Shown: positions 21,540 to 33,499 of the stretch, in pieces
Position numbering within the stretch: position 1 is the stretch's first letter
Layout of the letters: each line of letters starts with the position of its first letter
From: Girardinichthys multiradiatus
Lineage: Eukaryota > Chordata > Actinopteri > Cyprinodontiformes > Goodeidae
Direction: 5' to 3'
NCBI RefSeq assembly: GCF_021462225.1
Contig: NC_061812.1
Coordinates: 50,771,848 to 50,835,847, forward strand
DNA length: 64,000 nucleotides
Translations under genes and position numbers: made by a program
Notes under the pieces: generated by a model
The model's database searches: none
What the model saw: only the letters and a program-made list of their open reading frames with translations
What the model was told of the DNA's origin: nothing

Positions 21540-22240
21540 TTCATTTATTCTTTGGTGTTTTTGAATTGTGCAATGTTTACATTTTTAAGGGGTTTACATT
21601 TTCTCAGTGCTTTTATATTCTCCAAGTGTTTAAATTGCAGAGGATTAAATTCTATTGAGTTACTAACAACATTGGCGAAATTTACAGGTGTCAAAAAAAA
21701 ACAAAAACACTTGTGTTCCAAGCGTTTTTATAATTGGCAAATTGTGTCATTATAATTTTGTAAGCGTTTTCTTAATTAAGTCTGTGCAATCTATGTTTGT
21801 CTTTGGGGCCGAGCCTCAACAAAAGTTTCATTATGGTGAGGTCTTGATTATGACTGCCACTCCTATTTTTCCATTTATTTTTGATGCATCTGTATAAATC
21901 TGAATTAACTGATAATAACTGTTTATATATTGCTGTATTGTATTTGGATCTAGATGCATGTCCTTTCCTTTTTCCAATAAAGTCATATCTATTGTTAATT
22001 CTGGTATAATCCAGGGTGGTATAACAGGTAAAAGTAGTGTTACTTATTTAACCAGTAGATTTAACCAGTAATTTATTGCTAATTGTGTTCTTCTCAAATC
22101 TAACAGCATTTCTCCCATTTCTACCTTCAGTGCTGTTGTTGGGGTTATTCTGAAAGCTCCTGTGCAAAGTCTTAATGCTTTATGCTGAATAATGTCTAAT
22201 TAACTAAATTATTTAACAGAATTTGATTATATATTATGTA
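21540..22240 (-). pseudogene. I/Nimb-like LINE: RT tail and RNase H fragment
   Basis: From 22240 downward: KALRLCTGAFRITPTTALKV and EMLLDLRRTQLAINYWLNL, the region after RT in I-clade-like LINEs, then at about 21903-21860 QIYTDASKINGKIGVAV, the first RNase H strand with its Asp (YTDAS). Stops and shifts follow. Clade assignment rests on RT and RNase H lying together. Confidence 0.6.
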
Positions 22241-22354
22241 ATATAGATATAAATCCATCATGAATCACACTCCATACCAGTTGGTGGCAGTAAGGCACAC
22301 TTCAAGTTTTCTGCAAACCACCAATAAACACCAGAGGAAGAAGCATGCTAGTCA

Positions 22355-22564
22355 CTAGCCTCTCCAATGCTAACACCAGCTTCTCCAATGCTACTGCCAG
22401 CTGTGCCAGTGGTATTACCAGCATATGCAATGGTATTGCTAGCTTCTCCAATGCTATTGCCAGCCTATCCAATGCAGTCGCCCGCCTCACCAATGCTATT
22501 GCCAGCCTGTCCTATGCAATCACCCGCCTCTCCAATGCTATTGCCAGCCTCTCCAGAGCTAACG
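22355..22564. repeat. 21-bp minisatellite, ten units
   Basis: Exactly ten 21-bp units such as CCAGCCTCTCCAATGCTATTG. On the plus strand each unit reads as a heptapeptide (S-N-A-I-A-S-L pattern). On the minus strand it reads L-x-x-L-A-I-A heptads (LEKLAIP, LERLVTS). It is joined directly to the inverted copy of block A. Confidence 0.92.
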
Positions 22565-22735
22565 CAAGTGAGTAGTCTCCTTCTCATTTGCCAGCGCGAG
22601 CCGTTCAGTTACCGGTGCAGGCCGCTTAGTTATCGGTTCCGGCATATCATTAATCAGATCAATAGCTGGCATCGGAATTGATATAGCCTCCTGCAACAAG
22701 GAAGTAGCCACCGCTGGTTGAGCAATAGTCTTAAT
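22565..22735 (-). repeat. Repeat block A, inverted copy
   Basis: The minus strand reads KTIAQPAVATSLLQEAISIP, IDLINDMPEPITKRPAPVTE and LALANEKETTHLR, aligned with the forward copy at 21355-21516. The two copies are inverted and about 1.05 kb apart, with the I-like LINE fragment and the minisatellite between them. Confidence 0.75.
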
Positions 22736-24345
22736 TTTGGGGGGGGGGGGGGGTGTATCCACTTCTGGGATGTGGGGTCGCCGGCATTTGGTCTGGGATG
22801 TGGGGTCGCCGGCATTTGGATAGGCTGGGCGGCGATGGTGGAGCTGATCTGGATAGTGTTTCTCCCTGGGCAGTTGTTGCAGTGGCAGGGATGTAGTGTT
22901 TTTTTTTTTGGTTTTTTTTGTGGCTGACGGGGGCATTGTGGGGGCATGGTGGGGGACACTGGCCCCCGGTACTGGGTGGGTGAGTTTGTCCCGTCATGCT
23001 GCGGGGTCGGCGGTCCTGTTGTGGGTACGGTACTTGGTGGGGTCTGCCCTGTTGCGCCGGTGGGCGGGGATGGTGTCGCGCGAGGCCCTTGCCTTGCCGT
23101 TGCGGCTTGCTGTGTGGTGGGGGAGCGGGGTGCGGCAGGGGTGCTTAGAGCGGGGCTGAGTGTTGAGCTTGCGCTGGGTGGGTGTGGCTTCATCGGCCAT
23201 CGGTGTTCCCCTGTGGGGTAGGGGATTCGTGGCATTTGGGTTCGGGGGCATGTGTTCGATATCGGTGTCCTTGTTGGGGGTGGCCCTGTGGGGAGGTCCA
23301 TGTTGGGGTTCACTGGGGGTGGGAGGCTCATGGGGTTGGGGTTGGAGCTCTTTGGGGGGTCGGGACTGCTCTGTCCTGGGGTGACTCTGGTTGGCGGGCA
23401 GGTTTGGGCCATGTGGACCCCTCTTTTGTACATAGCCCCCTTTCCGGAGGTGGATGGGGGCTGTTGGGGGCCGGGCCAAGCCGCCCGGGTCTGGGCGGTA
23501 CCGGCGCTGTCTGCCTGTCTCTGCCCAAGGAGGGAAGGGCACCACCTCCTGGGTCCGAGGGCTGGTTGCTCCTAGGGGGTACCGGCGCCTGGACCTGGGA
23601 GTATAGAGTATGCATGGGGAGTGTGAATGAGTGTATGACGTCCATTGTTGTTTGTCTTTACGTTGGGTGCGAGTGATTTTATGTGTATGCATTAGGGTGG
23701 GAGTGGGTGATTGTGACTGTGAGTTCCTGTTTTTTTTTTTGTGACAGGTTGGGTCTTGGACTGCTCCCTCTCCTGGATCAGCTTAGGCCCCCCCCCCCAT
23801 GTTATGGGGGGCCTATTTCCTCCCCGCCACACTACCTGCCGGTGGTTGGAGTCTCTGCCCGCTGGTGTACTTGGGGTTCTCGGTGTCCGGAGCTGGGTGC
23901 TTTGGTGTGTGCTGGCTCACTTCCGGTGGCTGCTTGCCGGGGCCTGGCCCCCTGGGCTCTGTCGGGCCTCTGCTTGGGGGGTGTTGTGTCCTGGGGTCTT
24001 GGGTCTCTGGGTCCATGGCTGGATCTGCTTGGGCGTGGACAACTGACGGCGGGGCCCTCTGGGCTCGTTGCTGCGGCTCCCTGGGGCTTCTGCATTGTCG
24101 CTGCTGGGTGGCTCCCCTGGGACTCTCCACTGCTATTCTCTTGGGGGGTGGCGGTAGTCCCGGTGGTGGTTCTCCTGGGGTTCCTGTGCTTTGGGGGGCC
24201 TTTGGATGTCTGTGGCTCAGATCTTCTCAGTGTCCGCCCGGGGACCACGGGGCAGGTCGACGGGTCCTCAAACTTCCTATTGCATATTTTTGTGGAGAAA
24301 CCTTGTATACAAAGCATGTCCACACTCATACTTACTGGTGTTTAG
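22736..24345 (+). repeat. G-rich dispersed repeat, copy 1
   Basis: Strongly G-over-C biased on the plus strand, beginning with a run of about 16 G at 22740. It shares GATGTGGGGTCGCCGGCAT and GGTGGTTGGAGTCTCTGCCC-type blocks with the reverse complement of 59110-60965. The phrase GGGATGTGGGGTCGCCGGCA is repeated in tandem at 22767 and 22796. Long frames exist on both strands but have only composition bias. It may be UTR-like sequence of a retroelement; family not identified. Confidence 0.7.
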
Positions 24346-24419
24346 CTTCAGGTGTTGACAGATACACAGATGTTTCATATTAGGCTGCACCTCTCACTAA
24401 GTACATTTTACATTCATAA

Positions 24420-25150
24420 ATACCGTGTGCTATTTTGTTAAAAAAAAAACAAAAAAAAAACTGCTGCATGTGTATAAGCAAGCAGGGTATAATCTTTTAT
24501 TCTCTTCATCCTTCTTTCTCTCCTCCACTCTTTCCTTCTTTTCTCCCCTTTTTCCCTTTTGCTCCATCTCTCTCTTTTTCAAGCTTCTGTTTTCCTTCTC
24601 ATTTCAGTCTCCGTGTCCATAACAATTGAAATATTCCCAAATAAGTTTATGATAAAGTTTATTTTATAAATATCAAGCAGAGCTTTAAAGCATTAGCTGT
24701 GATGCTCCGCTTGTGAAAGTAAATCTGTTGGGCAATTTCTTGGCACTCAGACAACAATTCTGAGCGATACTGTGACGGACAGGACACGTTAAAAAAAAAA
24801 AAAAAATAGATGAGCAAACCATCAGCCTTCAACAGAATTAAAAGCAGAAATAGAAAAGATAAATATGCAGATTATTTGATAAAAGAAGGCGGCATTAAAA
24901 AGGAGAAATATAACTGAAAGTACGAGATGACTGAAAGGGGATGACAATTTTATCTATATTCAGAACTGTCATTCACATTATTAAATAGCCATATTTTATT
25001 GTTAACTGTGCAGATCATGGTAATGGGATTGAAACCAATTTTCAAAGGTTTTAATTATAACTTCATACTCTAAAAAATCATCCCAAAATGGCTGTAAAGC
25101 ATTTTTTTTGCTCCTTTCAGTTTTAGTTTAACTTAAGAGTTAAAAATCAG
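24420..25150. other. No gene seen; low-complexity then AT-rich
   Basis: A-runs at 24439-24462, a pyrimidine-rich stretch 24490-24610, a poly-A run at 24791-24807, and otherwise AT-rich DNA without recognisable coding. Confidence 0.45.
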
Positions 25151-25154
25151 GTTT

Positions 25155-25760
25155 TTGATGGTGCCTTGTAAAAGTATTCATACATGTTGTCATGGTATGA
25201 CATCCTTGGACTTGGTTTGTGTTTTTGTATTAACCGTTCTTAGGTCTATGGTTTCCTTTATTGTTAATTAGTTCCACCTGTCCCTTATGCCTCCATGTCT
25301 CCTTGCCACACCTGTTCTTAGTTCCTGTGATTACCTGCCTTTGTTTTCTCCCTGTATATTAGTTGGTCTGTGTTCTTTTTTTCCCGCTGGTTCCTCCGTC
25401 ATTATTCCTCGTTCACTACCCTTGTTTATGCTCAGTTTTGCTACGTTACAGAACTATGTACACATGTAAGTTTTTGGCTCGACTCATGTTTGTACTTGTT
25501 GGATTATGTTACGTTTTGGAGACCTTTAATTAAAGAAAAGCCTTCCTCTCATCATGCGGCTGCCAAGCTCTTATCTGCACTTTGGTCCGATCCAAACCAA
25601 GAACGTGATACATGTTAAACTTTTTTACATTTTGTCACATTACAACTACATTAATGCAGCCAAAAAGTCCAAAGGTGTCTCTGAAAAACTGCAGAGAGAT
25701 CAACAGCTTAGGTGGAATAATCTGCAGAACACATCAAACTCTCAAACCCACTGTTAGGCA
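25155..25760 (+). mobile_element. Tc1-like transposon 5' fragment split by an LTR
   Basis: GTGCCTTGTAAAAGTATTCA at 25161 and, after an insertion, TTTTGTCACATTACAACTAC at 25633 match the terminal repeat of a common teleost Tc1 family (also seen reversed at 38990-39166). It continues with KKSKGVSEKLQRDQQL-like coding, then stops. The TIR is cut by the 421-bp insert at 25189-25609. Confidence 0.7.
25189..25609 (+). repeat. Solo-LTR-like insertion in the Tc1 terminal repeat
   Basis: 421 bp flanked by the 7-bp direct repeat ACATGTT (25182-25188 and 25610-25616). It has LTR-like content: TGTCATGG near the left border, a TATATTAG box near 25358 and AATTAAAG near 25528. Exact ends are ambiguous because the flank repeat overlaps possible TG/CA termini. 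Confidence 0.65.
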
Positions 25761-25887
25761 GCAGCTTTGATTCACTTTTTTAAATAGTTCTCAGGGCTAA
25801 TCAATTGGACTTAACAAAGGTTCTTGGCACAGTTTTGTAATAAGGCTCACAGACAGAAAATCACAGAGAAAAAAAAGAAAAAAAAAA

Positions 25888-25888
<1 letters not shown>

Positions 25889-25935
<47 letters not shown>
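25889..25935. repeat. (TA)n microsatellite
   Basis: A run of TA dinucleotides following A-rich sequence at 25868-25888. Confidence 0.97.
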
Positions 25936-25940
<5 letters not shown>

Positions 25941-26104
25941 AAAGGTAAATATTTATTACCAACTTAAAGCAAACAGCATAATTGAGGCTGACTATTATAG
26001 CAGTATTTCAAAAGGAATCTCATAAGTTCGCAAGCAAACATCAGTAAAATATTAGCCATTTGTGGAACTTTTACCAGGCATTAAAATATATACCAATATA
26101 TACC

Positions 26105-26790
26105 AATTTTGAATGTGTTCTAAAACTAAACTAAATTCACTTTCATTCATTCATCTTCTATACCGGTTATTCCATAGTGGGTCGCGGGGGAGCTGGTGCC
26201 TATCTCCAGCAGTCTACGGGTGAGAGGCAGGGTGAACACTGGACAGGTTGCCAATCCATCGCAGGGCAACACAGAGACATTCAGGCCAAACAACCATGCA
26301 CACACTCATTTACACCTAAAGGCAATTGAGAGAGATGAGTTAAACTAACAGTCATATTTTTGGACTGTGGGAGGAAGCCAGAATACCCGGTGAGAACATG
26401 CAAACTCCATGCAGAAAGACCTGTTACTGTTACCAACTGCGCCACTGTGCAGCCCCAAATTCACTTCCAAATTCCTCAAAAAATCCTTGGTTCTCAAAGA
26501 TAAATACTGACACTGAACTTTGATACTATAGCATCATTTTATGGTTATAGTTTTCAACCATTTTTATTTGTTCCCTTTTTCTTGCATTTGTTTATAGTTC
26601 ATTAGTTTATTCTTTCAGGTTTTCTTGGTAGTTTGTAGTTGATTTTTTCTAGCCTAGTTAAAAAGTTTGTTAACTGAAATATTTTTAACTTGTAATTGAA
26701 TTGTTTTGTTAATAAATTACTGTATTCTGCAGAGAACTTGTGACTTTTCCCATATGTGTGCAGAGTTTGCTGTTCAATAAATCACCCTTT
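26105..26790 (+). repeat. Dispersed repeat R, copy 1 (interrupted by a SINE)
   Basis: Shares with 34510-34885, in the same orientation, ATCCTTGGTTCTCAAA, TAGTTTTCAACCAT/GGTTTTCAACCAT, TTGTTAATAAATT and CAGAGTTTGCTGTTCAATAA. Similarity begins left of the SINE (TTTTGAATG / ATTATGAATG) and resumes after it. Non-coding, family not identified. Confidence 0.7.
26143..26456 (-). mobile_element. tRNA-derived SINE with 10-bp target-site duplication
   Basis: Flanked by AAATTCACTT at 26133-26142 and 26457-26466. In minus orientation it starts GGGGCTGCACAGTGGCGCAG with a tRNA-like A box (GTGGCGCAGTTGG), has TTTCTGCATGGAGTTTGCAT and ends in a GAATGAATGA tail at the left edge. The B box region is deleted here, but a relative at 49155-49290 keeps GGTTCGACTAC. 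Confidence 0.82.
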
Positions 26791-26799
26791 CATCTATTG

Positions 26800-28920
26800 T
26801 GCTAATACCACCGCCATATTGGGTTGGTATTCCCAGGATGATAGCTGACAGAGCGAATGTTATTTAATTAAATGTTCAATAAGTAATTTAGGCATCCTAA
26901 TTGCACAACATAACCAGTCAGATGAAGCTCTGCCTTCAGTACTACTGTCCCATTTAGATCAACATAAAGAGTGAAATCAAAATAATATAAATTTTAGGCC
27001 ACGTTTCTCATTTACTTTGACACATTCACAACAAAACACAACAAAAAATTATTTTTATTTAAAGAAGGACTGAAACTTGTTTCTTTGTTAGCCAAAAACC
27101 ACTACATTGGTTCCTCTACCTTCAAAAAAAGAATTTATTTTGAACATTTCCATAATCAGACAAAACTGGAAAGCAGCACATTATTTTAGTGCAGACATTT
27201 CACAATCATGGTAAACTGACTTTATCCCTGAAATAGAAAATGTATTATACCATTATCTTGTGAATTTAGAATCTTCCTTTACATCAAGTAATGTGGGTTT
27301 TAGTACATTTTAACATGTAATTTCACAAAGGTTATCCATTTAACCAAGTCTTGTCAAAGTGTTCAGGTGAGTGTTTTAAATGTTCCAATTATTTCTTTTA
27401 GAAAATCCCAGAAGTGACTTTCAAGGTATTTCCTTAATACCCGTACAATTCCACAAAGGGGCGCTATTGATGTACAACAGATTTCATGATAAGTTTGAAA
27501 GTTATAAGCATTTATATAAGTTAGAACTGGACCTGTTTATCTTTAACCTCTGAAAAGTGATCTGTGGTTATTTTTTATGTGATTTGGCAAAACTTAAATA
27601 ATGTAACTGAAATGCAGTGAATACATTTGAGTTGAGCTTTAATTCTTCCCATTTCAAATTATTTCCAATTCATCACAGAATGATTGAAATCTAAAGGAGA
27701 CTCTTTGCACTCACAAGGGAGAACAGGCCGTGCTCCACTGACTGAGTAGAAATCCACCCATCAGCCCCTCCTTGTTATCCCTCCCACTATTTTTAGGTGT
27801 CTGTGTGTATCAAGCTTGAGTGAGCCAGCTGAGCTGAGCTGAGCTGTTGTGACCAGACTAAGTGTGTGTGCCTCATATCAGTGTGTCCTCAATTGCTCTC
27901 ACTGTATGAGGCACTTAAGTCCTAAGACACACACACAAACATACAGTAGTCACCTGCACACATTTCTGCACAGCTACACCCACACAGATTCAGTGTTTTG
28001 ATGTAAACTCAAGTGGACCAGCGGTTCAGTCAACCTACTCACCAACGTCTCTTCTCTCTTTTCCCCTTCCTCTTTCATTGCTTCTTTCCCTGTGACACTT
28101 TTCTGCATGTCACGCAACCCTGTGCTCTCTCCTACACACACACGTGAGTCAGGCTCTCAGCCAAAGCCCAGCACCTTTGTCAAGGGAAAAGCACTTAACC
28201 ACGCTCTCATACACATATTCTGCATTCACGCACATCCATGTGTGATTTGTTTTTTTTTTTCATTCTTATTGCTCTCACGCACATGCATTTACAAGCCTTT
28301 ACTCTAAGCCACCTTCCTTTTACCATCTCGTGCCCTGCTCAGCCCTCTGGGTCTCGTCTGTTCTTGTGTGTGCGTGACTGTGGCTGGATTCGGTGAGGGT
28401 GAATTAGCACAGCGACCCAGTTTGTTACCACAGTAGTCAAGACGTCAGCTCGGGATTTAGGAAAAAAGTCAAAACTACTATAAAGTGAATTTACTTTTAG
28501 GATTTTTTGTTTTCCTCAATTTTCACAGGGTGTTCAACATTGACTATCTGACGCTAAAACTACGATAAAGATTCTAAAGGTCAGAGAGTGGTGGGAACAT
28601 CATCATGATGGAAAAGAAGGGAAAGAGTTAATTGCAACCACCACTGCTAATTTCAAAAATAACTGTTTCTTCATATTGTAATTTATTCTGCTTCATATTG
28701 TGTAACACTAATCATGTATTTGCATTCCCATGCCAATACTTATTGCCTGTAACAAAATATAGAAGTTGAGATGCTTTGAACCACAGACAAATTCTCATAT
28801 TAGACAAAAGAATATCCTTTAATTCTGCAAAGGGATCAAACACATAATATAATTGTTTCTTGTCTTGACTGTGGTATGCAGAGGAGCTCATGGTTGACTT
28901 AATGTTTGCAAAGCGCCTAA
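26800..28920. other. No gene seen
   Basis: Mostly AT-rich unique-looking DNA. A short GAGCTGAGCTGAGCT run sits at 27826-27846 and CA/AC-rich runs around 27930-28145. ORFs are short and unrelated to known families. Confidence 0.45.
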
Positions 28921-28924
28921 TTCC

Positions 28925-29515
28925 TGAAACTGCAGAAGAAGCCCAAAACATTGGTCCTCCACCACCACTACTAAAGAAACATTCCCTCCGTCCAACTCAC
29001 TTAAATCAACCGGTCTCTCTCCTCCCATATCTATCTAAAACCACTGAATTCCTCTCACAAAACAACCTCCTCGACCCAAACCAATCTGGGTAGCCACTCC
29101 ACCAAAACGACTCTCGCAAAGGCTTATGTCACGACTTGGTCACTCCAGTCATCAAGGGATTATCAGCTGGTGGTGCTTTTCACGTGTCGATTCACACTGG
29201 TGGAATCACCTGCAGAGCACTACCTGTATAGGGGCCCTCCTGTCTATCTTCAAGAAACTCTTGAACATCCAGTTCTTTAGAGAGCATCTGCTACCCAAAC
29301 ACCTACTCTGAACTTCCCTACCCCTTCTACTGCACTTCATTTCTGCACTGCACTTTATGTCAGCACTCTATTTCTACACTGTCACCACTGTCATATCTGA
29401 CCAAACTTGGCAAGTGGTCTTCCTTCTTTGTAGCTTACTATTAACTGCAGTGTTATACTCTTATTTGTAATTTGCTCGAGAAAAAGGCATCTGCCAATTG
29501 CATAAACATAAAAAT
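28925..29515 (+). pseudogene. L2-like LINE remnant with 3' end
   Basis: PVSLLPYLSKTTEFLSQNNL and LDPNQSG match the RT entry block RPVSLLPFLSK…NLLDPNQSGF. After an internal deletion, LLNIQFFREHLLPKHLL and the terminal GAAAAAGGCATCTGCCAATT GCATAAACATAAA match the 3' end (…AAAGCGTCTGCCAAATGCATAAA). Inactive. Confidence 0.65.
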
Positions 29516-29639
29516 AATTTGTCTTTGGTTTCATCTCTCTAAAGGACATTGTTCTAGCAGTGTTGTGCTTTATTTGGAAATGTTCTTCAAATCAATCCCA
29601 AATTGATGTTTTGTTCACAAGGGGACTTAATTATCAGTT

Positions 29640-29770
29640 GGAAGAGTAGTCATCTTGCAACCTGAAAGTGGTGGATTTGATTCCAGCTTTCTTTTGCCAC
29701 ATGTTGATGTGCTCCTGGGCAAGGCACTTAACCTTAATTTTTCTACCAATCGCTGTCATGAGTGGCTGAA
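29640..29770 (+). mobile_element. tRNA-like SINE head
   Basis: GTAGTCATCTTGCAACCTGA, B-box-like GGATTTGATTCCAGC and CCTGGGCAAGGCACTTAACC are the signature of a teleost tRNA-derived SINE. The 3' tail is not clear. Confidence 0.6.
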
Positions 29771-29799
29771 GTTGTGCAAGGCCAGTGTGCGAACAGGAC

Positions 29800-31250
29800 T
29801 GCAACAGCCACATGGTGAGTTGATCAGGTGCTTTAATGACAAAAAAAACAACTTACAGGGAGACAGGGCACAGAACACGAGTATGGGAACATGAAGGGTG
29901 CAGGTAGTCAACAATATGGTCCAGAGACAAGAACAGAAAACCAGAGTCTAAATACTCAGGAAGGGTGGAGAATGGAGCAATGAACATAGGGAGCTAATCA
30001 GAACAAAATTAGGAACAACTGGTGGAAAACGGAATGCAGGCAACTGAATGAGGGTGGTAAATTAACGCTAATGAGCAGGGAAGCCAGATGAATGACAAAA
30101 CATCATAGTGAACAGAAATAAGTAAACAATGACAACAACTAAAGAACATTAATAAGGAGAAACAGATCTTCCACAAAATACAAACTAAAACATCTAACTC
30201 AGGAATCCCAGAGTTGAATCTAAATGCCAGAATGGAATCTAATAACGTTGGAACAAAATCTAGGGGCAGATTTTAAAATGGACTGTGATTGAGCCATATT
30301 CTCATAGGTCCTGTGATTGTTCCCAGTGTTGTGAAATATAACATTTTTCTAGTTATGTTGACCACACAAACAACTTTACACTAGAGCCAGATTTACTCAG
30401 TTGCTCTTAAAAATGTACACAAATCAAGACACTATCATGCAGATCAGAAGGCAACTTAGTGTTAATGACCTTGCCAAAGGAGGCCTCGATATGTAGCAGG
30501 GGAGGAAGCTAAAATCAAACTCACAACATTACGATTGCAAGATGATCACTCTTTCCATTGAGTCACATCCCCCTTACAGAAAACATGGTCTATAGATTAA
30601 ACTGCTTACATTAAGACATACAGGGATGTTTTGACTTCCTGGATCCTCCAGAGAAGCCAAGAATACAACATCAGGAAGATTAAATATTTGTAAAAGAGAT
30701 GGTTTGGATGTCATGATGAGATTCGGGGCATGGTGGCTCTCTGGCTTCTGTTGTTTTTAGAACCAGTTAAGAACCAGCTTCAGCACCAGTATAAGTTTAG
30801 CACTAGAAGACTTTTAATTACATGTAATGCGATGCAAGTATGAAGTGGGACATAACTGCAAACAAGAGCTGGGAGATCAGCATGATAGAACATTTAATGA
30901 AAAGGCTATTAGACTTACAGATTGAGCACGAGGAGAACAGAATATGGAGCAAAGGCAGGATAACAGAAGGAACCAGTATTGAACAATGAAAACCAGAGAG
31001 CCTATATGCTGAGGCAAGGGTGGAGAATGACATTGGATCCAGGTGAGCTTAATCAGGGAAATGTAAAACAGCTATGAAGGAGAACAAACAGTGAGACTGA
31101 GGACAAGTGACTTATTAACATAGACAGCTGAACTAGACACAAAGGAAACTATAGACCAAGGAGGAACAGGCCTAATTCTGATCTAAGAGAATAAACAAAA
31201 AGACAATAGAACTCAAGAAATAACTAAGAAACTAAACACAAGGGAATGAA
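29800..31250. repeat. Poorly resolved LTR-like remnants with a minus-strand SINE at 30440-30590
   Basis: The segments 29800-30200 and 30770-31250 share wording (AAGGGTGGAGAATG, AACTAAAGAAC/AACTAAGAAAC and long runs of short A-rich phrases) and resemble degraded gypsy LTRs read in reverse. Between them, the reverse complement of 30440-30590 carries TGACTCAATGGAAAGAGTG (A-box-like) and GAGTTTGATTTTAGC (B-box-like) with TTGGCAAGGTCATTAAC, a SINE on the minus strand. Confidence 0.4.
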
Positions 31251-31254
31251 CTTA

Positions 31255-32495
31255 TGTGGCAAGACCCTCATAATAACATACTATTTTAAGACCTGCTTAG
31301 GAACAGATGAGTCTTTATTGTATCCTGATAAGGTGTGCTTGGTTTTCATGATAACTGCGAATAAACATTTTTTTTTCAATAAAAGACACTTTGATGCCTT
31401 TAAAAACAGTTTGATGTGGATTACTCACTATATTAAAGTGAGAGGATGTTTGCTGCTGGCTTCAGGCAGGTAACACACAGCAGACATTTATAAGCCTACA
31501 GGTGATGAAGCTGGGGGAGCAGGAGGGAAGGCGGAAAAAGACGCCGACATTGCTGTGCTACATGTCGTGTTTGGCTCGTTTAGCTGACTAGGTTTTAATT
31601 ATCCATCACTCTGTGATTTATAGGTTTTAATTACTGTAACCAATGATGATCTGAAAGATATTTAGGAGTCTAAATGAGGATGGCCAATCACAGTGACAGA
31701 AAAAAATAAAAACAAAATCAATTGGATTTAAAAGTAGAGAGGATAACAGTTATTTACATTATAAATAAATGTTCCTTTTAACTAACTAAAGCAGAATAAA
31801 AAAGCAAACAGAAACTAAACTGTTCTGTCAGTATTTACTCACTTCAGAAAAAATTTACTGTAGACTTCAGAAAAGCTGTTGACCGGACCTTGAACCTCTT
31901 TACCTTAGTAAAATTTTTTTCTACATCATCCTGTTCCACAGCTTCAAACAGACTTTTTGATTTGTAGGAAAGGTTAAAACCTTTTTTAAATGCATGTGTT
32001 GCTTCAAAGGCTTTTTGCACTCTGCAGTCACTGCTGCTCATGCACAGAGCAGAGCACAGAGCAGAGCACAGAGGAAATCTTGAGATAAGTGAATGGGGTA
32101 ACTCTGATGCTTACATGATTATATTTTCAAGGAGAAAACAGAATGCTCGAGAAGTTCAGCCAGTTCAAACTAGTTTTTCTGGTGTTAAAAGGCTGGGTTG
32201 AAGCTAAGCTCAGACAGTTAAGTATTTTCTTGACATTCACCCCTTCACAATTCCATACCTTTTCAGATTTTGAAATCTCACGGAGCTTTTTCTAGAACCA
32301 AATTTTTACCGACCATGTGTACGCATGTACCCGCCAAGGGACATTTTGCAACTGCTTTGAAAACCGATGATTTAACTTTATTTTCTGCAACCTGCTCATT
32401 GACTGGAAGGAAATTGGTTTTTTCAACTCCAATACATAATATCAGTATGCAGGGGACTTTTTAGAGTTATTTTTGGCTGAACAGGGATCTTAATC
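31255..32495. other. No gene seen
   Basis: AT-rich DNA. The short ORFs at 31246-31473 and 32270-32464 have no recognised family. GCACAGAGCAGA repeats tandemly at about 32043-32070. Confidence 0.4.
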
Positions 32496-32499
32496 TGTC

Positions 32500-32950
32500 A
32501 CATTCCATGAGGGTCACCTGGACCACTCATTAAATGGAAATAGGGTGGAATACAACTTTTTCATTCTGGACAAGCTGGAGACGTGAAAGTGAGACCTGAC
32601 TATACCCAACATAAAGTGCATTACAGTAAAAAACAGTTGGGCTGTAATGAAAGCATGGACTATTTTCTCAAGGTCAGGTCTGGGTAACACTAACTTATGT
32701 TTAGTTATCTGCCATAAAGGGAAAAAGCTTTTCTTCACAACACAGTTAATCTGCTTATTGAACTTAAAAGCAGAGTCTAAAATAATACCTAGATTTGTAA
32801 CAAAATGCTAAAGGTATGGCTCAAGAGCATAAAGGTTCACATGAAGGGAGCCAGCAGTAGAGCTAGGGCTGGACACAACTTCTGTCTTATCATCATTAAA
32901 ACTTAAAAGATTTGAAGCCATGCGAGCCTTATTGTCCTCAAGACACTAAC
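32500..32950 (-). pseudogene. L2-like LINE reverse transcriptase C-terminal fragment
   Basis: From about 32930 downward: LINCDKTEV-like coding, FKFNKQINCVVKKSFFPLWQ, KHKLVLPRPDLEKIVHAFIT. This matches the post-catalytic block of teleost L2/CR1-like LINEs (…FDKQINSVVKTSFFHLRNIAK…AEKLVHAF). Truncated on both sides. Confidence 0.62.
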
Positions 32951-33499
32951 AGAGGGCGGATGGAGCAGGAACTACTAATGGGTTTTAAGGGCAGACAAAC
33001 AATGAAAATAAAGACTAACCTTCCTCAGAATCGACTGCAAAGGAAGCAGGTACAAAGAAAACAGCAGCAGCCCAACGATCGAGCACCACAGTGTTGGGAC
33101 CACAGCCATGGGTAGAAAATGAAAAGCCCAGTAAGAACTTTTCTGGAACTTTCAAAATAAATCGCATTAACCTAGTTCCAGCACAGCCAGAAACGGGGTA
33201 ACGGCGGACTTCCCGTGACGTCACTGTCCAAATAAAAACCCCGCTTTTGCAACAAACTGACCTCTTCCACGCAGGTCCCCAAAGGAACTGGATGGAGGGA
33301 CACAGCGCACTGGTGTCTCTTTGCTGGCAGACAGACATAACTCTTCAAACTGGATCCAAGAGTGTCATACAATAACGCGATCATATGCATTAAGTTAAGT
33401 AGGAATGAATAGCTGTTTGTGTATCTGGTCTTCATTCATGAACGGGGGTCATTAAGGTACAAGCATGGCTTGACTTTTTTCTCTGAGGTCTACAGAAGC

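Noticed and set aside
22355..22564. CRISPR-like array
   Set aside because: Units are contiguous 21-bp repeats without spacers in a vertebrate genome; it is a minisatellite.
22559..24383. Many long ORFs on both strands (Pro/Arg-rich or Gly/Leu/Trp-rich), up to 259 codons
   Set aside because: They overlap each other in all frames and follow the extreme G/C skew of a dispersed repeat. No domains or starts are recognisable.
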